Shown: positions 33,325 through 39,324 of the stretch, piece after piece
Layout of the letters: each line of letters starts with the position of its first letter
How positions within the stretch are numbered: the stretch's first letter is position 1
Assembly (NCBI GenBank): GCA_009731375.1
Contig: BJOX01000070.1
Span: 161,079 to 200,402, forward strand
Origin: Paulinella micropora
Taxonomy: Eukaryota; Cercozoa; Imbricatea; Euglyphida
DNA length: 39,324 nucleotides
Reading direction: 5' to 3'
The notes under the pieces: generated by a model
Database searches by the model: none
What the model was told of the DNA's origin: nothing
The model's input: the letters and a program-made list of their open reading frames with translations, nothing else
Translations under genes and position numbers: made by a program

Positions 33325-34270
33325 GGTGATGTGATGTTGATGTTGATGTTGATGTGATGTGATGTGATGTGATGTTGATGTTGATGTGATGTTGATGTGA
33401 TGTTGATGTGATGTGATGTGATGTGATGTTGATGTGGATGTGATGTTGATATGATGTGATGTTGATGTTGATGTTGATGTGATGTTGATGTTGATGTTGA
33501 TGTGATGTTGATGTAGATGTTGATGTTGATGTTGATGTTGATGTGATGTGATGTGATGTTGATGTGATGTGATGTGATGTTGATGTTGATGTTGATGTTG
33601 ATGTGATGTTGATGTTGATGTTGATGTTGATGTTGATGTGATGTTGATGTTGATGTTGATGTTGATGTTGATGTTGATGTGATGTTGATGTGATGTGATG
33701 TGATGTGATGTGATGTTGATGTGATGTTGATGTGATGTTGATGTGATGTGATGTGATGTGATGTTGATGTGATGTTGATGTGATGTTGATGTGATGTGAT
33801 GTGATGTGATGTGAAGTTGATGTGATGTTGATGTGATGTGATGAGATGTTGATGTGATGTGATGTGATGTTGATGTGATGTTGATGTGGTGTGACTGTGA
33901 TGTGACTGTGATGTGAATGTGATGTGATGTGATGTAATGTGATGTAATGTGATGTTGATGTCATGTTGATGTGATGTTGATGTGATGTGATGTGATGTTG
34001 ATATGATGTGATGTGATGTTGATGTGATGTGATGTGATGTTGATATGATGTGATGTTGATCTTGATGTTGATGTTGATGTGATGTTGATGTTGATGTTGA
34101 TGTTGATGTTGATTTGATTTGATGTGATGTAATGTGATGTGATGTGATGTGATGTGATGTTGATGTGATGTGATGTGATGTGATGTGACGTGGTGTGATG
34201 TAATGTGATGTGATGTGATGTGATGCGATGTTGTGTCATGTGATGTTATGTTGTGTCATGTCATGTCATG
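33325..34270. repeat. ~950-bp array mixing GATGT pentamers and GATGTT hexamers
   Basis: The array consists almost wholly of two words, GATGT and GATGTT, in irregular order, with a few ATGTA variants. Translated frames are His/Ser/Thr-Ile repeats with no meaning. Confidence 0.95.
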
Positions 34271-34332
34271 CGATGTATGTATGTCCGTCTGTCTGTCTGT
34301 CTGTCTGCCTGCCTGCCTGCCTCCCTGCCTGC

Positions 34333-34363
<31 letters not shown>

Positions 34364-34563
34364 CCTGTGTGCGTGTGTGCGTTTGTATGTATGTACGTAC
34401 GTATGTACGGTAACGTACGTACGACGTACGTACGTACGTACGACGTACGTATGTATGTATGTACGTACATACGTACGTACGACGTACGTATGTATGTATG
34501 TACGTACGTACGTACGTACCGTACGTACGTACACGTACGTTACGTATGTGGTACTACGTAATG

Positions 34564-34597
<34 letters not shown>

Positions 34598-34630
34598 TGT
34601 ATGTGTATGTATGTATGTATGTATTAATAG
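34271..34630. repeat. CTGT/CTGC and CGTA/GTAT arrays
   Basis: TACGTACGACGTACG-type alternating sequence (34395-34555) with repeated internal inversions, then GTAT. Confidence 0.9.
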
Positions 34631-34666
34631 ATCTATGAACCTAGCTACAGGGACAGCAGCACATCG
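34631..34666 (+). CDS. Exon 25 (phase 2 to 2)
   Basis: Acceptor TTAATAG, donor GTATAG. The 36 nt read (R)SMNLATGTAAH plus a split Arg. It is in phase with exons 24 and 26. A shorter alternative would begin at the internal CTACAG (34651). Confidence 0.5.
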
Positions 34667-34960
34667 GTATAGCATACATACATACATACATACATACATA
34701 CATACATAAATACATACATGCATGCATGCATACATACGTACATAGATACATACACGCATACATACATACATACATACATACATACATTTTCCCTGCAACT
34801 TGCCAGTTTATGCACCCCTTAAAAGCACACACACATACATATTATATATATACATTTTCCCGGCAACTTGCCAGCTTATGCCCCCCCCCTTTTTAAAAAC
34901 ACACACACATACATACATATTATATATATATACATACACGGCAACTTGCCACCTTTTGTC

Positions 34961-34991
<31 letters not shown>

Positions 34992-35153
34992 ANNNNNNNN
35001 NNNNNNNNNNNNNNNNNNNNNNNNNNNNNNNNNNNNNNNNNNNNTTTTTCCCCCCCCCCCCCCTCCTCCTTGAAAACATATATATGTATATATCTATATC
35101 TATATCTATATATATATACCGTTCTCATATTTTGGCTGCTTGTGCCATGTATG

Positions 35154-35187
<34 letters not shown>

Positions 35188-35460
35188 TGTATGTAAATAT
35201 GTATGTATGTATGTACGTACGTACGCACGTACGTATGTACGTATGTATGTATGTATGTATGTATGTATGTATGTATGCATGCATGCATGTATGCATGTAT
35301 GTATATATGTATGTGTGTATGCATGTATGCATGCATGCATGTATGTATGTATGTATGTATGTAAGTATATGTATAAATGTATGTATGTCAGGGATGTATG
35401 TATGTATGTATGTATGTATGTGTATGTATGTAAGTTCATGTATATATGTATGTATGTCAG
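34667..35460. repeat. TACA, three-fold CAACTTGCCA repeat, gap, GTAT arrays
   Basis: GGCAACTTGCCA-(G/C)-(T/C)TTATG-like blocks recur three times (about 34795, 34861 and 34938), each followed by C- and A-rich runs and ACACACATAC. The third runs into poly-C, poly-A and an N gap (34993-35044). These may be copies of an exon I cannot place. GTAT arrays follow. A short CAGGGATG motif near 35389 is a remnant of the exon 26 start. Confidence 0.7.
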
Positions 35461-35494
35461 GGGGGCGACCAGTTTAGGCGTTCCCCAGGCTCCG
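35461..35494 (+). CDS. Exon 26 (phase 2 to 0)
   Basis: Acceptor TATGTCAG, donor GTATTA. The 34 nt read (R)GATSLGVPQAP. The acceptor is continuous with a GTAT array, and the donor runs into TATCA pentamers. Confidence 0.5.
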
Positions 35495-36006
35495 GTATTA
35501 TATCATATCATATCGTTTTTCTATCATATCGTATCGTATTTCTATCATATCATATCGTCTTTCTATCATATCATATCGTCTTTCTATCAATCATATCGTC
35601 TTTCTATCATATCATGTCGTATTTCTATCATATCATATCGTCATTCTATCATATCATATCGTATTTCTATCGTATCATATCGTACCGTATTTCTATCATA
35701 TCATATCGTATTTCTATCATATCTTATCGTATTTCTTTTCTATCCTATCCATGTATTTCTATCATATCATATCATATCATGTCATATCATACCATACCAT
35801 ACCATATCCTTTCATATTATCATACCATACCATAGCATATCATATCATATCATATCATACATCAAATCACATCATATCTTATTTCTATCATATCATATCA
35901 TGCACGTCAAATGTGTAACTCGCCCGCAAAACACGTCAAATTTGTGACTAGCCGCATAGTATACTAATATCATCTCACCTCACATGTTTCGGTCATATCA
36001 CATTAG
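35495..36006. repeat. (ATATC)n/TTTCTATC pentamer array and short unique segment
   Basis: The array holds ATATCAT and CGTNTTTCTATC units to about 35902. Then ACGTCAAATGTGTAACTCGC and a second, similar ACGTCAAATTTGTGACTAGC (35907-35955), and a unique piece ending in CATTAG. Confidence 0.85.
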
Positions 36007-36047
36007 GCACTACCCGACCTGGTGCGTCGCGGTAGCACACCCGGCAG
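36007..36047 (+). CDS. Exon 27 (phase 0 to 2)
   Basis: Acceptor ACATTAG, donor GTATGT. The 41 nt read [13 protein letters not shown] plus a split codon (AG). In phase with exons 26 and 28. A second frame ([13 protein letters not shown]) is also open but out of phase. Confidence 0.55.
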
Positions 36048-36052
36048 GTATG

Positions 36053-36108
<56 letters not shown>

Positions 36109-36180
36109 GTATATGTATATGTATCTATGTATGTATTATGTATGTATGTATGTATGCATGTATGTATGTATGTATGTATA

Positions 36181-36240
<60 letters not shown>

Positions 36241-36525
36241 ATGTTGATGTTGATGTTGATGTTGATGTTGATGTGGATGTGGATGTGGATGTGTGTGGAT
36301 GTGTGTATGTGTGTATATGTGTGTATGTGTGTGTGTGTGTGTGTGCGTGTGCGTGCGTGCGCGCGCGCGTGCGTGCGTGTGCGTGCATGTGCGTGTATGT
36401 GTGTATGCACACGTATATGCACACATACACACATACACACATATGTGTGTATGTGTGCATGTGTGCATGTGTGTATGTGTGTATGTGTGTAATGTATGTA
36501 TGTATGTATGTATGTATGTCGTAGG

Positions 36526-36596
<71 letters not shown>

Positions 36597-36659
36597 GATA
36601 TAGTTCTGCGCACACTTCGCCCTTTCCCTCCCCTGCCTACAAACGACACGCAGCTGGTA

Positions 36660-36711
<52 letters not shown>

Positions 36712-36735
36712 CATCTATCTATCTATCTATCTATC
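36048..36735. repeat. TA, GTAT, GATGTT, GT/GC and CTAT arrays; exon 28 copy
   Basis: A GT/GC alternating stretch with GCGCGCGCG (36340-36390) is a strong Z-DNA-type sequence. A copy of exon 28 (CGACACGCAGCTG, 36644-36656) with upstream CCCCTGCCTACAAA lacks the AG but has GTATAT. Confidence 0.85.
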
Positions 36736-36833
36736 GAGCTTAGTGCTTCCCAGCCCCCTACCCAGTCGCCGTTTGGCGGCGGGTTGGAAGGGATGCCTAT
36801 GTCTTCGGATATGCAGAGCTGATAGACCAAACA

Positions 36834-36836
<3 letters not shown>
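36736..36836 (+). mobile_element. Retroelement 3' end, AAACATATCTATC tail (copy 1)
   Basis: About 100 bp, GAGCTTAGTGCTTCCCAGCC through ...TGATAGACCAAACATATCTA, then (CTAT)n. The reverse complement recurs at 39064-39175. It is 5'-truncated within a CTAT array. Confidence 0.7.
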
Positions 36837-36878
<42 letters not shown>

Positions 36879-36879
36879 G

Positions 36880-36963
<84 letters not shown>

Positions 36964-37007
36964 ACCTATCTATCTTTCTTTCTTTCTTTCTTTCCCCTGC
37001 CTACAAG
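36837..37007. repeat. CTAT and CTTT arrays
   Basis: Tail of the element merging into CTTT and CCCCTGCCTACAAG, the pyrimidine-rich acceptor of exon 28. Confidence 0.9.
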
Positions 37008-37020
37008 CGACACGCAGCTG
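37008..37020 (+). CDS. Exon 28, 13-nt micro-exon (phase 2 to 0), tentative
   Basis: Acceptor CCCCTGCCTACAAG, donor GTATCT. CGACACGCAGCTG completes Ser and reads DTQL, in phase with exon 27. Three copies exist: 36644 (no AG), 37008 (AG and GT) and 37267, where CTTTCAG follows and no GT is present. Confidence 0.4.
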
Positions 37021-37029
37021 GTATCTATG

Positions 37030-37099
<70 letters not shown>

Positions 37100-37179
37100 C
37101 CCCTCCATCCATCCATCCATCCATCCATCCATCCATCCATGCATCCATCCATTCCTACATCCATCCATCTATCTGTCTG

Positions 37180-37210
<31 letters not shown>

Positions 37211-37289
37211 GTCTATCTGTCTATCTATCTATCTATCTATCTATCTTTTCCTCCCTTTCCTACAAGCGACACGCAGCTGCTTTCAGGAT

Positions 37290-37337
<48 letters not shown>

Positions 37338-37413
37338 CAGATCGAGCGAGCGATCGAGCGAGCGAAGCGAAGCGGATCGATCGATCGATCGATCGATAGA
37401 TAGATAGATAGAC

Positions 37414-37469
<56 letters not shown>

Positions 37470-37540
37470 GGATGGATGGATAGAAGGATAGATAGAAGGA
37501 TAGATAGAAGGATGGATAGAAGGATGGGTGGAAATATAAT
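37021..37540. repeat. CTAT, CATC, CTAT, GATA, GAGC/GATC and GATA/GGAT arrays; third exon 28 copy
   Basis: A CTAT block (to 37246) and a GATA block (from 37290) face each other across the third exon-28 copy, giving a long inverted repeat. A GAGCGAGCGATC and GATC sub-block lies at 37340-37398. Confidence 0.9.
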
Positions 37541-38106
<566 letters not shown>

Positions 38107-38163
38107 ATACAGCCGTCGACCATGGCAACCATTCCATGAGTATTTCCACTGACATGCTACTCG
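38107..38163 (+). CDS. Candidate exon 29 (phase 1 to 1)
   Basis: Acceptor CTCTCTCTCTAG, an ideal polypyrimidine tract, donor GTAGAT. Only one frame is open: (x)TAVDHGNHSMSISTDMLL plus one base. The incoming phase does not match exon 28 as drawn, but would match the extended third copy (SDTQLLS). It is probably a later exon of the same gene. Confidence 0.45.
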
Positions 38164-38164
38164 G

Positions 38165-38211
<47 letters not shown>

Positions 38212-38442
38212 GTAGATAGATAGATAGATAGATAGACTGGTTGGTTGCATGGTTGCATGGTTGCTTGCTTGCTTGCTTGGTTGCTTGGTTGCTTGCTTGC
38301 TTGCTTGCTTGGTTGCTTGGTTGCTTGCTTGGTTGCTTGCTTGGTTGCTTGGTTGCTGGGTTGCTGGGTTGCTTGGTTGGTTAGTTGGTTGCTTGGTTGG
38401 TTGGTTGGTTGGTTGCTTGGTTAGTTGCTTCGTTGGTTGCTT

Positions 38443-38493
<51 letters not shown>

Positions 38494-38625
38494 GGATGGA
38501 TGGATGGATGGATGGATAGGTAGGTAGGTAGGTAGGTAGGTAGGCAGGCAGGCAGGTAGGTAGGTAGGTAGGATAGATAGGTAGGTAGGTAGATAGGTAG
38601 GTAGGTAGGTAGATAGGTAGGTAGG

Positions 38626-38668
<43 letters not shown>

Positions 38669-38735
38669 GTAGATAGATAGATAGATAGATAGATAGGTAG
38701 ATAGATAGGTAGGTAGGTAGGTAGATGGATAGATG

Positions 38736-38792
<57 letters not shown>

Positions 38793-39063
38793 GTAGGTAG
38801 GTAGGATAGGTAGGTAGGTAGAAGGTAGGTAGATAGGTAGGTAGATAGGTAGGTAGATAGGTAGGTAGATAGGTAGGTAGATAGGAAGGTAGGTAGGAAG
38901 GTAGGTAGGTAGGTAGGTAGGTAGGTAGATTGGTAGGTAGATTGGTAGATTGTAGATTGGTAGGTAGGGTAGGTAGGTAGATTGGTAGGTAGATTGGTAG
39001 ATTGTAGATTGGTAGGTAGATTGGTAGGTAGATTGGTAGGTAGATTGATAGGTAGATTGATAG
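38164..39063. repeat. GATA, (GGTTGCTT)n and GATA/GGTA/GATT arrays
   Basis: GGTTGCTT/TTGC octamer-like repeats at 38237-38440, then GATA, GGAT, GGTA and ATTGGTAGGTAG units. The G-rich strand is the + strand. Confidence 0.95.
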
Positions 39064-39324
39064 ATATGTTTGGTCTATCAGCTCTGCATATCCGAAGACA
39101 TAGGCATCCATTCCACCCCGCCTCCAGACGGAGGCTGGGTAGCGGGCTGGGAGGAAGCACTAAGCTTAGAATGTATGCAGTCTGAAGGTTCTACAACCCT
39201 CCCTGGCTAGAGGGCCGTAGAACCAACCCAGACACGTGTCCGTGATCACGTGCCCCGCCAAGGCTCGGGCCCGAGGGGTACACCAACCCTCGAGCTTCAT
39301 CCAAGGCGACCACTTTCGCGGCGG
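39064..39324 (-). mobile_element. Retroelement 3' region, minus strand (copy 2)
   Basis: 39064-39175 is the inverted copy of 36736-36836 and adjoins GATA, i.e. its tail side. It continues to the window end with GC-rich unique sequence containing an inverted repeat, GGTTCTAC...GTAGAACC (39187-39224), with inner CCCTC/GAGGG. The element runs off the window. Confidence 0.6.

Noticed and set aside
33325-34240. Minus-strand His/Ser/Thr-rich open frames
   Set aside because: They translate the GATGT/GATGTT array and have no independent support.
39187-39224. Rho-independent terminator (GGTTCTAC...GTAGAACC hairpin)
   Set aside because: The window is eukaryotic, no T run follows, and it lies inside a dispersed element.

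Overview
This window is eukaryotic, non-coding-rich DNA made mostly of microsatellites: ATT, CTAT/GATA, TGTA/TACA, TA, TAC, GA, TTATG and GATGT arrays. It also holds interspersed retroelement fragments and fifteen runs of N. There are no bacterial-type operons, ribosome binding sites or compact genes. The signs of a eukaryote are a tRNA-derived SINE family, a truncated retroelement ORF, foldback elements, and a chain of very short exons bounded by AG and GT. I cannot name the organism; a microsatellite-rich alga, protist or invertebrate would all fit.

Layout. 1-5.8 kb is a repeat nest. It has an inverted pair of one dispersed element with an AAT tail, four SINE copies with the Pol III boxes still legible, a ~175-bp tandem repeat, a ~140-bp tandem repeat and a ~30-bp minisatellite, all set in ATT-type arrays. 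5.8-6.8 kb holds a 5'-truncated retroelement: a 135-codon C-terminal ORF plus a 3' region running into an ATCT tail. Two more SINEs lie at 14.6-15.7 kb. Other retroelement 3' ends with ATCT tails lie at 16.55, 26.1, 31.2, 36.7 and 39.1 kb. A pair of nearly palindromic ~210-bp foldback elements lies at 12.1 and 12.45 kb.

From about 9.6 kb to at least 37 kb, the + strand carries what I read as one long gene cut into about 28 exons of 13-119 nt. Its introns are almost pure microsatellite. Thirteen successive junctions (9630-23234) agree in splice phase without a stop, and three shorter chains further on also agree (24410-26808, 27103-30515, 33240-37020). The predicted protein has an acidic/charged N-terminal part, a coiled-coil-like R/E/K/Q segment, a Ser/Gly/Arg-rich disordered segment, an acidic stretch, helical segments and a Pro/Ser-rich C-terminal part. 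I do not recognise the family.

The most unusual feature is that nearly every exon, or one end of it, is reiterated locally 2-10 times inside the flanking microsatellite introns, usually with its AG or GT. A 17-nt micro-exon occurs ten times and a 42-nt exon seven times. Where copies differ, the changes are mostly silent or conservative in the frame predicted by the phase chain, which supports both the frame and the reality of the gene. Donor sites often run straight into GTATGTATG arrays, so the microsatellites look seeded at splice sites.
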